Source of the DNA: Eubacteriales bacterium
GTDB taxonomy: Bacteria > Bacillota > Clostridia > Oscillospirales > Oscillospiraceae
Reading direction: 5' to 3'
NCBI GenBank assembly: GCA_030533415.1
Contig: JAUNJE010000011.1
Location: 1 to 49,118 of the forward strand
DNA length: 49,118 nucleotides
This document shows, piece after piece, positions 1 through 8,136 of this stretch (position 1 is the first letter of the stretch; each line of letters begins with the position of its first letter). The translations under genes and the position numbers were made by a program. The notes beneath the pieces are model-generated. The model was not told where the DNA came from. It did not search any database and was given only the letters and a program-made list of their open reading frames with translations.

Positions 1-210
1 GACACCGGCTCCCCCGAGGTTCAGGTCGCCATCCTGACCGCCCGTATCAACGAGCTGACCGAGCACCTGCGTGTGCACAAGCACGACAACCACTCCCGCC
101 GTGGCCTGCTGATGATGGTTGGTAAGCGCCGCAACCTGCTGGACTATCTGGCCCGCAAGGACATCAACCGTTACCGTGCTCTGATCGCCAAGCTGGGTAT
201 CCGTAAGTAA
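1..210 (+). CDS. rpsO: 30S ribosomal protein S15, 5'-truncated by window edge
   Basis: The first 69 codons visible, in frame 1, are the C-terminal three quarters of ribosomal protein S15, a primary 16S rRNA-binding protein of the 30S subunit platform. Visible family hallmarks are the [16 protein letters not shown] stretch, the [12 protein letters not shown] segment and the ending [12 protein letters not shown]. The full protein is normally about 88-89 residues, so roughly 20 N-terminal residues lie outside the window. It is followed by a strong intrinsic terminator and then by pnp, the classic rpsO-pnp order. Codon use is strongly biased, as expected for a highly expressed gene. Confidence 0.97.
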   Translation, partial: DTGSPEVQVAILTARINELTEHLRVHKHDNHSRRGLLMMVGKRRNLLDYLARKDINRYRALIAKLGIRK

Positions 211-220
211 TACTTTGAAA

Positions 221-248
221 GGGCGACGGATACCGTCGCCCCTTTCTT
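221..248 (+). terminator. Intrinsic terminator after rpsO
   Basis: A 9-bp perfect stem (GGGCGACGG / CCGTCGCCC, loop ATA) is followed by CTTTCTT. It lies 10 bases after the rpsO stop codon and would separate or attenuate transcription between rpsO and pnp. Confidence 0.85.
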
Positions 249-250
249 AT

Positions 251-354
251 ACCGGCATTCCAGGAAAACGGATGTCCACAGGATGCCGGTGCAGAATTCA
301 TCCTTTCTCGGGAGCAGATTTAGCAGTTGAAAGGGCTGCCGCAATGCCGGCATT
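251..354 (+). promoter_or_regulatory. Structured leader of pnp
   Basis: The untranslated stretch before pnp contains a stem-loop (ACCGGCATTCC at 251-261 with GGATGCCGGT at 281-290, one bulge) and a 12-base palindrome AATGCCGGCATT at 343-354. In other bacteria, RNase III cleavage of a pnp leader stem-loop followed by PNPase binding autoregulates pnp. These structures are in the right place for a comparable role, but that is inference. Confidence 0.4.
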
Positions 355-410
355 CGTTTCAAGTGCTAAACCTCCCGAAGTATAAACCGTTACAGGAGGT
401 AAAAACACAA

Positions 411-2534
411 ATGATTACTCGCAAGCAGTACCCCAACCATCACGTTTATGAGATGGAAATCGGCGGCCGCCCCTTCACCGTGGAAACTGGTAAGGTGGCT
501 GAGCTGGCCAACGCCGAGTGCATCTGCCGTTACGGCGATACCGTCGTGCTGGTCACCTGCACCTGCAACCCCATTCCCAAAGCCGGTATCGACTATTTCC
601 CCTTGACCATTGAGTTTGAGGAGAGAATGTATTCCGTCGGCCGCATTCCCGGCTCCTTCAACCGCCGGGAGGGCAAGCCCTCCGAGCGGGGCATCCTGAA
701 CAGCCGCATCATTGACCGCCCCATGCGTCCCCTCTTCGACGAGGAGCTGCGCAATGACACCGTGGTCACCTGCACCGTGCTGGCCAACGACTATGATAAC
801 CCTGTGGAGATCGTAGCCTCCCTGGGCGCTTCCATTGCCATCGCTTCCAGCGACGTCCCCTGGAATGGTCCCGTGGCCACCACCAATGTTGCCCATCTGA
901 ACGGCAAGTATATCATCAACCCCACCGCCGACGAGCGGGAGGCCTGTGACTGCTTCGTCTGCATTTCCTCCACCTTCGAGAAGGTGGTCATGATTGAGAC
1001 CGAGGCCAACGAGGCGCCTGAAAATATCGTCTACGAGTGCATCCGCGTGGCCCATGAAGCCAATATGGAAATCGTCAAGTTCATCAACGGCATTGTGGCC
1101 GAAATCGGCAAGCCCAAGTTCACCTTCGAGAAGGCCGCCGTCAACCATGAGCTGCTGGACGACCTGATGGCCTATGGCCTGGACCAGATTGAAAACGCTC
1201 TGGACACTCCCGACAAGAATGTCCGGGAGGAGCGCCTGACTGCCGCCCGGCTGGACTTCCAGGAGAAGTTCGGTGAAAAGTACGAGGACTTTGAGACCCA
1301 CATTGAGGTCTGCCTGTACAAGATGCAGAAGAAGGTTGTCAAGAAATGGCTGCTGCAGGGCAAGCGTGTGGACGGCCGCGGCATGGATGAGATTCGTCCT
1401 CTGGATGCCGAGGTCGGCGTTCTGCCCAGAGTCCACGGCTCCGGCCTGTTCTCCCGTGGCCAGACCCAGGTGCTGTCCATCTGCACCCTGAACACCCTGT
1501 CCGCCGCCCAGAAGCTGGACACCATCTATCCCGAAGAGACCAAGCGCTATATTCACCATTACAACTTCCCCTCCTTCTCCACCGGTGAAGCCCGTGCCGC
1601 CCGTTCCACCTCCCGCCGGGAGATTGGCCACGGTGCTCTGGCGGAAAAGGCCCTGCTGCCTGTGATTCCCTCCGTTGAGGAGTTCCCCTATGCCATCCGT
1701 GTGGTTTCCGAGGTTCTGTCCTCCAACGGCTCCACCTCTCAAGGCTCCATCTGCGGCTCTACCCTGGCGCTGATGGACGCCGGTGTGCCCATCAAGCGGC
1801 CCGTGGCCGGCATTTCCTGCGGTCTGATCTCCGACCAGGAGACCGGTGAATGGAGAACCTTCACTGACATTCAGGGCGTTGAGGACTTCCATGGTGAGAT
1901 GGACTTCAAGGTGGCCGGTACCACCGAGGGCATCACCGCCATCCAGATGGACCTGAAGAACAAGGGCCTGACCATGGAGATCATCGCCGACGCTCTGGAG
2001 CGCTGCCGCAAGGCCCGGCTGGAGATTTTGTCCGAGGTCATTCTGAAGGCCATCCCCGCTCCCCGTGCGGAGGTTTCCGAATTTGCCCCCAAGATGATCT
2101 CCATGAAGATCCCTGTGGACAAGATCCGGGAGGTCATCGGCTCCGGCGGCAAGACCATTCAGAAGATCTGCGCCGACACCGGCGCCAAGGTGGACATTGA
2201 GGATGACGGTTCCGTGTTCATCTCCGCCGTGGACTCCGCCGCCGCTTACGCCGCCAAGAAGATGGTGGACGATATCTGCTTCGTTCCCGAGGTGGGCAAG
2301 CTGTATTACGGCAAGGTCGTCCGCATCCTGCCCATCGGCGCTTTCGTGGAAATTGCCCCCGGCCATGACGGCATGGTGCATATCTCCAAGCTGGAGAACC
2401 GCCGGGTGGAAAAGGTGGAAGACGTGCTGAACCTGGGCGATATGACCTGGGTCAAGTTCATGGGCTTCGACGAAAAGGGCCGCGCCAACTTCAGCCGCAA
2501 GGATGCCCTGAAGGAAATGGCTAACAACGGCTAA
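411..2534 (+). CDS. pnp: Polyribonucleotide nucleotidyltransferase (PNPase)
   Basis: PNPase is a trimeric 3'-to-5' phosphorolytic exoribonuclease that releases nucleoside diphosphates and takes part in mRNA turnover. The 707-aa product has the family order: first RNase PH domain (about 1-230), helical linker, second RNase PH domain (about 310-550) with FSRGQTQ and the active-site-rich STSRREIGHGALAEKAL segment, then KH (IREVIGSGGKTIQKI) and a C-terminal S1 domain (YYGKVVRILPIGAFVEIAPG). The frame is open upstream to 327, but the ATG at 411 is preferred: AGGAGG lies at 394-399 and the protein then begins like other PNPases, at the usual length. It is the downstream partner of rpsO. Confidence 0.97.
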   Translation: MITRKQYPNHHVYEMEIGGRPFTVETGKVAELANAECICRYGDTVVLVTCTCNPIPKAGIDYFPLTIEFEERMYSVGRIPGSFNRREGKPSERGILNSRIIDRPMRPLFDEELRNDTVVTCTVLANDYDNPVEIVASLGASIAIASSDVPWNGPVATTNVAHLNGKYIINPTADEREACDCFVCISSTFEKVVMIETEANEAPENIVYECIRVAHEANMEIVKFINGIVAEIGKPKFTFEKAAVNHELLDDLMAYGLDQIENALDTPDKNVREERLTAARLDFQEKFGEKYEDFETHIEVCLYKMQKKVVKKWLLQGKRVDGRGMDEIRPLDAEVGVLPRVHGSGLFSRGQTQVLSICTLNTLSAAQKLDTIYPEETKRYIHHYNFPSFSTGEARAARSTSRREIGHGALAEKALLPVIPSVEEFPYAIRVVSEVLSSNGSTSQGSICGSTLALMDAGVPIKRPVAGISCGLISDQETGEWRTFTDIQGVEDFHGEMDFKVAGTTEGITAIQMDLKNKGLTMEIIADALERCRKARLEILSEVILKAIPAPRAEVSEFAPKMISMKIPVDKIREVIGSGGKTIQKICADTGAKVDIEDDGSVFISAVDSAAAYAAKKMVDDICFVPEVGKLYYGKVVRILPIGAFVEIAPGHDGMVHISKLENRRVEKVEDVLNLGDMTWVKFMGFDEKGRANFSRKDALKEMANNG

Positions 2535-2592
2535 TACCTTAGAGTTTCAAATCGCCCGCTGTCAAAATGTACGGTGCTCGTAAAACAGTTAT

Positions 2593-2622
2593 TCGGCACA
2601 GCGAAATCAATCGCTGTGCCGA
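2593..2622 (+). terminator. Stem-loop downstream of pnp
   Basis: An 11-bp perfect inverted repeat (TCGGCACAGCG / CGCTGTGCCGA, 8-base loop) lies about 60 bases after the pnp stop. The T-rich tail is weak (TCGTTGTATTT), so it may be a terminator or an mRNA-stabilising structure. Confidence 0.5.
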
Positions 2623-2652
2623 TCGTTGTATTTACAGGGTGCTTATGATAAG

Positions 2653-3189
2653 ATGTATACAGAACAACAAATCGAAGTTTGCGAGAATATGAAAATGGAG
2701 TATAGAAAACTATCCGTGAATGAAGCGGAACAATTTTGGAGTTTGATGAATCAATTGGATTATGAAACAAAGTATATGCTATACGAACCGGGCGAGAGGA
2801 CAAATAATCTTTCTGGAATTGAGTCTTTAATACGAGATTCCTTAGAAGGACAAGACTTCCTTCTCGTTGCCGAAACAGATAATAAACTTATAGGATACAT
2901 ATCGGCACAAAAAGGCAGATTAAATCGTATCGCTCATTCTGCATATATAGTTGTTGGTATTTTAACGGATTATCGTGGCAAAGGAATTGGAACAGAGTTT
3001 TTTAAAAGATTGAATGTTTGGGCTGAAGAAAATAAAGTTGTTCGCTTAGAATTAACTGTAATTTGTGAGAATGAAACTGCAAAACACCTGTACACAAATA
3101 GTGGCTTCGAGATAGAGGGGATAAAACGAAAATCGGTTTGTGTAGATGGAAAGTATTTGGATGAATACTATATGGCAAGGGTAAGATAA
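2653..3189 (+). CDS. GNAT-family N-acetyltransferase
   Basis: Predicted acetyl-CoA-dependent acetyltransferase of unknown substrate. The product has the GNAT fold order: an N-terminal helix region, the LLVAETDNKLIGYISAQ strands, then motif A (VVGILTDYRGKGIGTEFFKRL) holding the R-G-x-G-I-G acetyl-CoA pyrophosphate loop, and a C-terminal LYTNSGFEIEGIKRKS motif B typical of RimI/spermidine-type acetyltransferases. The start is uncertain: the frame opens at TTG 2626, with ATGs at 2653, 2689 and 2695. Homologues usually begin MEYRKLS, which would be 2695. No convincing Shine-Dalgarno separates them. The gene is far more AT-rich than pnp and guaB on either side, which suggests acquisition by transfer. 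Confidence 0.85.
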   Translation: MYTEQQIEVCENMKMEYRKLSVNEAEQFWSLMNQLDYETKYMLYEPGERTNNLSGIESLIRDSLEGQDFLLVAETDNKLIGYISAQKGRLNRIAHSAYIVVGILTDYRGKGIGTEFFKRLNVWAEENKVVRLELTVICENETAKHLYTNSGFEIEGIKRKSVCVDGKYLDEYYMARVR

Positions 3190-3300
3190 ATTCCAATTAT
3201 AGGAGCGATAAATTCCAGTTTAGCAACTTGATTTAAGGGCGCACTTCTATACACGTTCGGTGTATCGTGCGGTGTGCGATCTTGCGCCGCCCCAAAGCCG

Positions 3301-3437
3301 CCCTTGTGTAAAGGCAGGTGGCACGGCGAAGCCGTGATGGAGGGATTGTCGTCGCCGGCAAGGGAACAATCCCTCAGTCAGCCTAACGGCTGACAGCTCA
3401 GCGCAAGGCACTCCCTTCGGTCGCCTTTACACAAGGG
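3301..3437. repeat. MITE-like structured intergenic repeat
   Basis: The ends form a 15-bp perfect inverted repeat (CCCTTGTGTAAAGGC at 3301-3315, GCCTTTACACAAGGG at 3423-3437). Nested inside are a CACGGC-GAA-GCCGTG hairpin (3322-3336), an AGGGATTGT / ACAATCCCT pair (3341-3349, 3366-3374) and a GTCAGCC / GGCTGAC hairpin (about 3377-3393). No coding potential was seen. I recall closely similar interspersed elements with CCCTTGTGTAAAGG ends in gut Clostridia genomes, so this is probably a non-autonomous repeat present in many copies. Copy number cannot be judged from one window. Confidence 0.75.
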
Positions 3438-3467
3438 AGCCTTTCCGGAATCGAAACCCGTGATAAA

Positions 3468-3546
3468 AATCCGACCTATGATCAAACCATAGGTCGGATT
3501 TACTGTTTTACGGACACCCGTCTAAGCAGCGGGCGTCTTTTTTGTG
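3468..3546 (+). terminator. Two consecutive stem-loops, second terminator-like
   Basis: The first is a perfect 13-bp stem (3468-3480 with 3488-3500, loop ATCAAAC). The second (GACACCCG at 3513-3520 with CGGGCGTC at 3530-3537, one mismatch) runs into TTTTTTTG and looks like an intrinsic terminator for rightward transcription from the GNAT gene or beyond. Apart from these hairpins and the repeat at 3301-3437, the 485 bases between the GNAT gene and guaB hold no recognisable gene. Confidence 0.6.
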
Positions 3547-3584
3547 TATTCCTTAAAGCATTCTGCAAATTTCATACTGTTCCT

Positions 3585-3640
3585 TTATAAAAACAAAAAG
3601 AGACCTTATGCAGCACGTTTATGTGTGCCGCATAAGGTCT
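3585..3640 (-). terminator. Intrinsic terminator of guaB
   Basis: An 11-bp stem (AGACCTTATGC at 3601-3611, GCATAAGGTCT at 3630-3640) with further inner pairing. Read on the minus strand it is followed by CTTTTTGTTTTT, ending transcription from guaB. Confidence 0.85.
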
Positions 3641-3674
3641 AAATTTCTTATTTTGTAATTTCCCAAAAACAATA

Positions 3675-5180
3675 TTACTTGATATTGGAGGTAGAGCGCA
3701 ATGTGACGTCATGGGCGCCGCCTTCGACGATGGAGACAGAGGACACCAGTGTCAGCTTGGCGTTCTTTTGCAGGTCGGGGATGGTGGTCACGCCGACATT
3801 GCACATGGTGGACTTGACCTTGTACAGGGAAGCCTCCACGTTGTCATGCAGGGGGCCGGCATAGGTGACATAGGAATCCACGCCCTCCTCAAAATTGAGC
3901 TTTGCGGAGCCGCCCAGGTCATAGCGCTGCCAGTTTCGGGCACGGTTGGAGCCTTCACCCCAGTATTCCTTCATATACGCGCCGTTAATCATAACCTTGT
4001 TGGTGGGGGATTCGTCAAAGCGGGCAAAGTAACGGCCCAGCATCAGGAAATCCGCGCCCATGGCCAAAGCCAGGGTCATGTGGTAATCGTGGACGATTCC
4101 GCCGTCGGAGCAGATAGGCACATAGATGCCGGTTTCCTTGAAATACTCGTCCCGGGCAGCGGCCACCTCGATCAGAGCAGTCGCCTGGCCCCGGCCAATG
4201 CCTTTGGTTTCCCGGGTAATGCAGATGGAACCGCCGCCGATGCCCACCTTTACAAAATCCGCGCCAGCCTTAGCCAGGAAGCGGAATCCTTCCCTGTCCA
4301 CCACATTGCCGGCGCCGATCTTCACGGTGTCGCCGTAGTTGTCCCGCACCCATTTCAGAGTCTTTTCCTGCCAGCAGGTATAGCCTTCGGAGGAATCGAT
4401 TACCAAAACGTCCGCTCCGGCCTCCAGCAGGGCGGGAATCCGGGTGGCGTAGTCCCGGGTATTGATTCCGGCGCCTACCAGATAGCGCTTCTTGCTGTCC
4501 AGCAGCTCCAGGGGGTTGTCCTTATGGGAGGAATAGTCCTTGCGGAAAACGAAGTACATCAGACGGTCCTCTTCATCCACTACCGGCAGGCTGTTGAGTT
4601 TATGCTCCCAAATGATGTCATTGGCCTGCTTCAGCGTGGTATCCTTAGGGGCGGTCACCAGTTTGGCCCGGGGAGTCATAAAATCGGCGACCTTATCGGA
4701 AGGATCCATCCGGGAGATACGGTAGTCACGGCTGGTGACGATGCCCAGCAGCTTTCCGTTGGCGGTGCCGTCCTCGGTGATGGCAACGGTGGAGAAGCCG
4801 TTCTTCTCCTTCAGAGCCAGCACATCGGCCAAAGTGGCATCCGGGGTCAGGTTGGAAGCGGAGGTGACAAAGCCTGCCTTATAGCCCTTGACCCTGGCAA
4901 CCATGGCGGCCTGGCTTTCGATGGTCTGAGAACCAAAAATAAAGCTGATGCCGCCCTCCTTGGCCAAGGCAATGGCAAGGGTATCATTGGAAACGGACTG
5001 CATGACCGCAGAGGTCAGAGGCACATTCAAAGAAACCGCCGGTTCTTCCATACCCTTACGGTACTTGACGAGAGGGGTTTTCAGGCTGACACGGTCCGGG
5101 ATACATTCTTCCGACGTATAGCCGGGAATCAAAAGATATTCGCTGAAGGTATGACTGGGCTCCGGATAATAATACGCCAT
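3675..5180 (-). CDS. guaB: Inosine-5'-monophosphate dehydrogenase, Tritrichomonas-like subtype
   Basis: Oxidises IMP to XMP with NAD+, the committed step of GMP synthesis. The 501-aa protein has the catalytic TIM barrel split by a CBS-domain pair (about residues 105-225). The catalytic loop is [19 protein letters not shown] with nucleophile Cys320, and the mobile flap carries NWQRYDLGG with the Arg419-Tyr420 base pair. Most bacterial enzymes have GIGPGSICTTR instead. From memory, this loop, the flap and the tail [13 protein letters not shown] match the enzyme of the protozoan Tritrichomonas foetus (Cys319, Arg418), with numbering offset by one. The ATG at 5180 is preceded by AGGAGG. The gene lies 51 bases downstream of yitT and may be co-transcribed, or use the AT-rich TATAAT-like spacer as a promoter. 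Confidence 0.95.
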   Translation of the reverse strand: MAYYYPEPSHTFSEYLLIPGYTSEECIPDRVSLKTPLVKYRKGMEEPAVSLNVPLTSAVMQSVSNDTLAIALAKEGGISFIFGSQTIESQAAMVARVKGYKAGFVTSASNLTPDATLADVLALKEKNGFSTVAITEDGTANGKLLGIVTSRDYRISRMDPSDKVADFMTPRAKLVTAPKDTTLKQANDIIWEHKLNSLPVVDEEDRLMYFVFRKDYSSHKDNPLELLDSKKRYLVGAGINTRDYATRIPALLEAGADVLVIDSSEGYTCWQEKTLKWVRDNYGDTVKIGAGNVVDREGFRFLAKAGADFVKVGIGGGSICITRETKGIGRGQATALIEVAAARDEYFKETGIYVPICSDGGIVHDYHMTLALAMGADFLMLGRYFARFDESPTNKVMINGAYMKEYWGEGSNRARNWQRYDLGGSAKLNFEEGVDSYVTYAGPLHDNVEASLYKVKSTMCNVGVTTIPDLQKNAKLTLVSSVSIVEGGAHDVTLRSTSNIK

Positions 5181-5231
5181 TGGTTTTTCCTCCTGTATTT
5201 ATAATATATATTATTTTCTCTTAATCCGCTC

Positions 5232-6152
5232 CTATAGCGTTTTTCCGTCGCCCGCATCCAGCACTTCCTTGATTTCTTTTCCATCGCTGCTCAAATTTTT
5301 GAAATTGCCTAAGATTTGACTAACGGGATCCACGATGGCAAAGGTATGGGGATAGCGGTGAACGATCCTATTGACATAGGCTGCCTGGGTTTTATTCACT
5401 ACGCACAGCAGAACACTGGTTTCCCGGCCGCTGTACATGCCCTTTGCGGGGATCAGCGTGGCGCTGTGGTGCAGTTTCTCGATCAGTTCCTTGGAAATTT
5501 CCTCCGGATAATCCGTAATGATTTCAAAGGAAATTGCTTCCCGGCCGCTCTTCATCAAGCGCTCTCCCACATTGCTGCACATAAAGCTGTAAAGGATGCA
5601 CAATATTACAGGCTCCATCTGATAGCCGTAGACAAAGTAGCTCGCTATGGCGATCACGGAATTAATCATAAAATTCATGCCGAAGAAGGGCTTGTTGGGA
5701 TTGCGCGTATGAATGATGGCGGAAATAAAATCTGTACCGCCGGTATAGGCGCTGGCCTTTACCAGTATGGAATAGACATATCCCTGGATGATACCGGCTA
5801 CCAAAGGACCGAGAATTTTACTGGTGCCGTTTTCCGTCATATAGATAAATGGAGACAGATCTATCCGGTCCAGAATCAGCAGTCCCAAAGAAAATACGAT
5901 CACATACACCATGCTGCGCAGCGCCACGGGCTTACTTACCTCGATAAAACACCACAGAGCCAAAGGCACATTGATCAGCAGGCTTAAGTATCCCACACTA
6001 ACGCCGCTTACATATTGGATCATAGTGCAGACACCATTGACACCTGAAGGAGCAAACTGGTTGGGAAACACAAACAGTTCATAATTGACCGCCGCGATCA
6101 GAGCAACAAAGACAATGACAAAATAAGTCCAAACCTTTTTTGCAGTATGCAT
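5232..6152 (-). CDS. YitT-family membrane protein (DUF161/DUF2179)
   Basis: 306-aa polytopic inner-membrane protein. The N-terminal half has five or six hydrophobic segments (about 8-28, 45-72, 78-97, 112-135, 157-195) with the family motif SAYTGGTDFISAIIH. The C-terminal ~80 residues form a soluble DUF2179 domain (ISFEIITDYPEEISKELI, GMYSGRETSVLLCVV). YitT proteins are widespread in Firmicutes and their transport or sensing function is not established. The ATG at 6152 follows CAGGAG. The gene is the first of a minus-strand pair with guaB and has its own well-formed promoter. Confidence 0.9.
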   Translation of the reverse strand: MHTAKKVWTYFVIVFVALIAAVNYELFVFPNQFAPSGVNGVCTMIQYVSGVSVGYLSLLINVPLALWCFIEVSKPVALRSMVYVIVFSLGLLILDRIDLSPFIYMTENGTSKILGPLVAGIIQGYVYSILVKASAYTGGTDFISAIIHTRNPNKPFFGMNFMINSVIAIASYFVYGYQMEPVILCILYSFMCSNVGERLMKSGREAISFEIITDYPEEISKELIEKLHHSATLIPAKGMYSGRETSVLLCVVNKTQAAYVNRIVHRYPHTFAIVDPVSQILGNFKNLSSDGKEIKEVLDAGDGKTL

Positions 6153-6204
6153 ATTCCATCTCCTGAAAAGGAAAAAATTGAAACACCCTGTTTCTTAATA
6201 GTAG

Positions 6205-6233
6205 ATTCTAACATAGGTTTTTCCGGGGGTCAA
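6205..6233 (-). promoter_or_regulatory. Sigma-A-type promoter for yitT-guaB
   Basis: On the minus strand, TTGACC and TAGAAT are separated by exactly 17 bases, about 50 bases upstream of the yitT start. Confidence 0.7.
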
Positions 6234-6420
6234 GCCACAAAGTGACAAATTTTTGGACCCACTCCGGCAAGTATCAAAACAAACTGCCTTTTCCGTCTCT
6301 GACCGCCTTCCCCCCCAACTTTCAAAAATGCGTTTTCCGGGAAGAAAAGCCCTCCCTTTCCCATACAGAAAAAAATTTTGAGATTCCTTCTAAAATTATT
6401 TTAATATCACCAAAAACCGC

Positions 6421-6449
6421 TTGTCTTTTATAGTAAAATGTGATAAAAT
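6421..6449 (+). promoter_or_regulatory. Probable dnaA promoter
   Basis: TTGTCT and TAAAAT are separated by 17 bases, 82 bases before the dnaA ATG. The rest of the 378-base yitT-dnaA gap is AT-rich with several A- and T-runs. I found no consensus DnaA box (TTATCCACA) or gene in it. The rpmH-rnpA genes that often lie upstream of dnaA in Firmicutes are absent here. Confidence 0.6.
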
Positions 6450-6530
6450 TTACGGTGAAAAATTATGTCCAAAATTCCCTTCTCTGCATATCTTTTGGGC
6501 TTTTTAGAAAGACAGGAAAGGAGCCAAAAT

Positions 6531-7844
6531 ATGTATTCATCCGCCTATGTCTGGGCCAAGGTTCTGAGTTATTTGGAGGAACGGCTGAGCGCCGTCACCG
6601 TTTCAGCCTGGTTCGACGACGCAGAAGTGGTGGAGCTGAACGAAAACAATCTGATTCTTTATTCTCCATCGGATTTCCGCCGGGAGATCATCCGCCGGCG
6701 CTGTACAGATTACGTTCAGGATGCCCTAAAGGAGATTTTTAATTCCGATGCCAAGCTGCTGGTCTTTGGAGACGAGGAGCTGAACGCCCGGAAAACCAGA
6801 GGAAAATCCCCTACGACCATGGATTTCAATCCCCAGTTTACCTTTGACAATTTCGTGGTCGGCCCGTCCAACCGCTTTGCCCATTCCGCAGCTATCGCGG
6901 TCAGCAAGACCCCCGGGCAGGTTTACAATCCCTTGTTTATCTACGGCCCTCCCGGCGTTGGAAAAACCCACCTGCTGTACGCCATTGCCAACGGTATCCG
7001 TAAGGAAAAGCCCAATGCCAACATCGTCTATATCAAGGGCGATCAATTTACCAATGAATTGATTGATGCCATCAAAAACGGCAAAAACATTGAGTTCCGC
7101 TCCAAATACCGGGAAGCAGACCTGTTTCTGGTGGATGATATTCAATTTATCGCCGGCAAGGAATCCACCCAGGAGGAATTTTTCCATACCTTCAATAAAC
7201 TCTACGAAGAGCACAAGCAGATCGTCCTGACATCCGACCGGAAGCCTGACGATATGCTCACTTTGGAGGAGCGTCTGCGCAGCCGTTTCCTGTGGGGCCT
7301 GATCGCGGACATCAATCCGCCTGATTACGAGACCCGTATGGCCATCATCAAGAACAAGGCCAAACAGCTGGGGCTGAACCTGGATGACGAGGTCTGCAAT
7401 TATATTGCCATCAACATTACAAACAATGTCCGTCAAATTGAAGGCACAGTAAAGAAAATCCTGGCTTACCGGGACTTAAACAATATGCCCCTGGACCTGC
7501 CAAACATTTCCCGTGCCATTGACGACATGTTCAAGAGCGAAGGCAATGCCCTGCCCACCCCCAGCCTGATCATCAGCCAGGTCTGCAAGTTCTACAATGT
7601 GGACGAAGCGGTCCTGCGGGGCACTCAGAAAAACAAGGGCACCGCGGAAGCCAGGCAGGCGGCCATGTACCTGATCCGAAAACTGACAAACCTGTCCCTG
7701 CCGGACATCGGCAAAGAATTTGCTAGGGACCATTCGACAGTATTGTACGCCATCCGCAAGGTCGAAGTCGCCCTGAAAAACGGCGATACCAACATGCAGA
7801 ACAACATCCGCGACATCACCGCCAACATCAATTCCTGCCTTTAA
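6531..7844 (+). CDS. dnaA: Chromosomal replication initiator protein DnaA
   Basis: AAA+ ATPase that binds DnaA boxes at oriC and opens the origin. The 437-aa product has domain I (1-75) for self-interaction and helicase loading, a short linker (about 80-98), AAA+ domain III with Walker A GPPGVGKT (139-146) and Walker B LFLVDDIQF (Asp202-203), and DNA-binding domain IV ending in the signature RDHSTVLYAIRKVE. The frame is open upstream to 6465, but the ATG at 6531 has GGAAAGGAG just before it and gives the usual N-terminus. It heads the origin cluster on the plus strand, with the DnaA-box region directly downstream. Confidence 0.98.
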   Translation: MYSSAYVWAKVLSYLEERLSAVTVSAWFDDAEVVELNENNLILYSPSDFRREIIRRRCTDYVQDALKEIFNSDAKLLVFGDEELNARKTRGKSPTTMDFNPQFTFDNFVVGPSNRFAHSAAIAVSKTPGQVYNPLFIYGPPGVGKTHLLYAIANGIRKEKPNANIVYIKGDQFTNELIDAIKNGKNIEFRSKYREADLFLVDDIQFIAGKESTQEEFFHTFNKLYEEHKQIVLTSDRKPDDMLTLEERLRSRFLWGLIADINPPDYETRMAIIKNKAKQLGLNLDDEVCNYIAINITNNVRQIEGTVKKILAYRDLNNMPLDLPNISRAIDDMFKSEGNALPTPSLIISQVCKFYNVDEAVLRGTQKNKGTAEARQAAMYLIRKLTNLSLPDIGKEFARDHSTVLYAIRKVEVALKNGDTNMQNNIRDITANINSCL

Positions 7845-8136
7845 GAAAAGCATAAAAAACCATGCTCTTCACATTTCTTTTTTCGCCGCAAAATTTATCC
7901 ACATCCCCTGTTGATTGTGGAAAAAAATTTGTGGAAAAACCGTCTTACAAAATGACGGTCCGGGGCTGTGTGGAAAACTTCTAAAATCTCCACATTGGCC
8001 TGTGGAAAAAAATTTGTTGCGGCTCTAAGAAAAAATGGACTTTTCCACATAAGTTTGTACTACTGCTGTTACAACTACCTAAACCTATTTATAGATATAT
8101 ATATCTATTATAATTTATCAAGAAAGGAACCTGACT
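7845..8136. other. Probable oriC: DnaA-box cluster and AT-rich unwinding region
   Basis: The 292-base dnaA-dnaN gap holds one perfect box TTATCCACA (7895-7903) and near-consensus boxes TGTGGAAAA at 7916-7924, 7930-7938, 7969-7977 and 8001-8009, plus TTTTCCACA at 8041-8049 and a partial TCTCCACA at 7987-7994. It ends in a run of A/T with repeated TATA steps (about 8085-8120), a good candidate for the DNA unwinding element. It also includes the dnaN Shine-Dalgarno (AAGAAAGGAA). Confidence 0.85.

Noticed and set aside
390-2381. Long open frame (663 codons) antisense to pnp
   Set aside because: Its translation is repetitive in Gly/His/Leu/Val and has no domain; it is the shadow of high-GC, biased codons of pnp on the other strand.
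3711-5204. Open frame antisense to guaB
   Set aside because: Shadow of the IMP dehydrogenase codons; no family resemblance.
5181-5231. Purine riboswitch upstream of guaB
   Set aside because: Only 51 bases separate yitT and guaB, too short for an aptamer plus expression platform, and no purine-aptamer pattern is visible.
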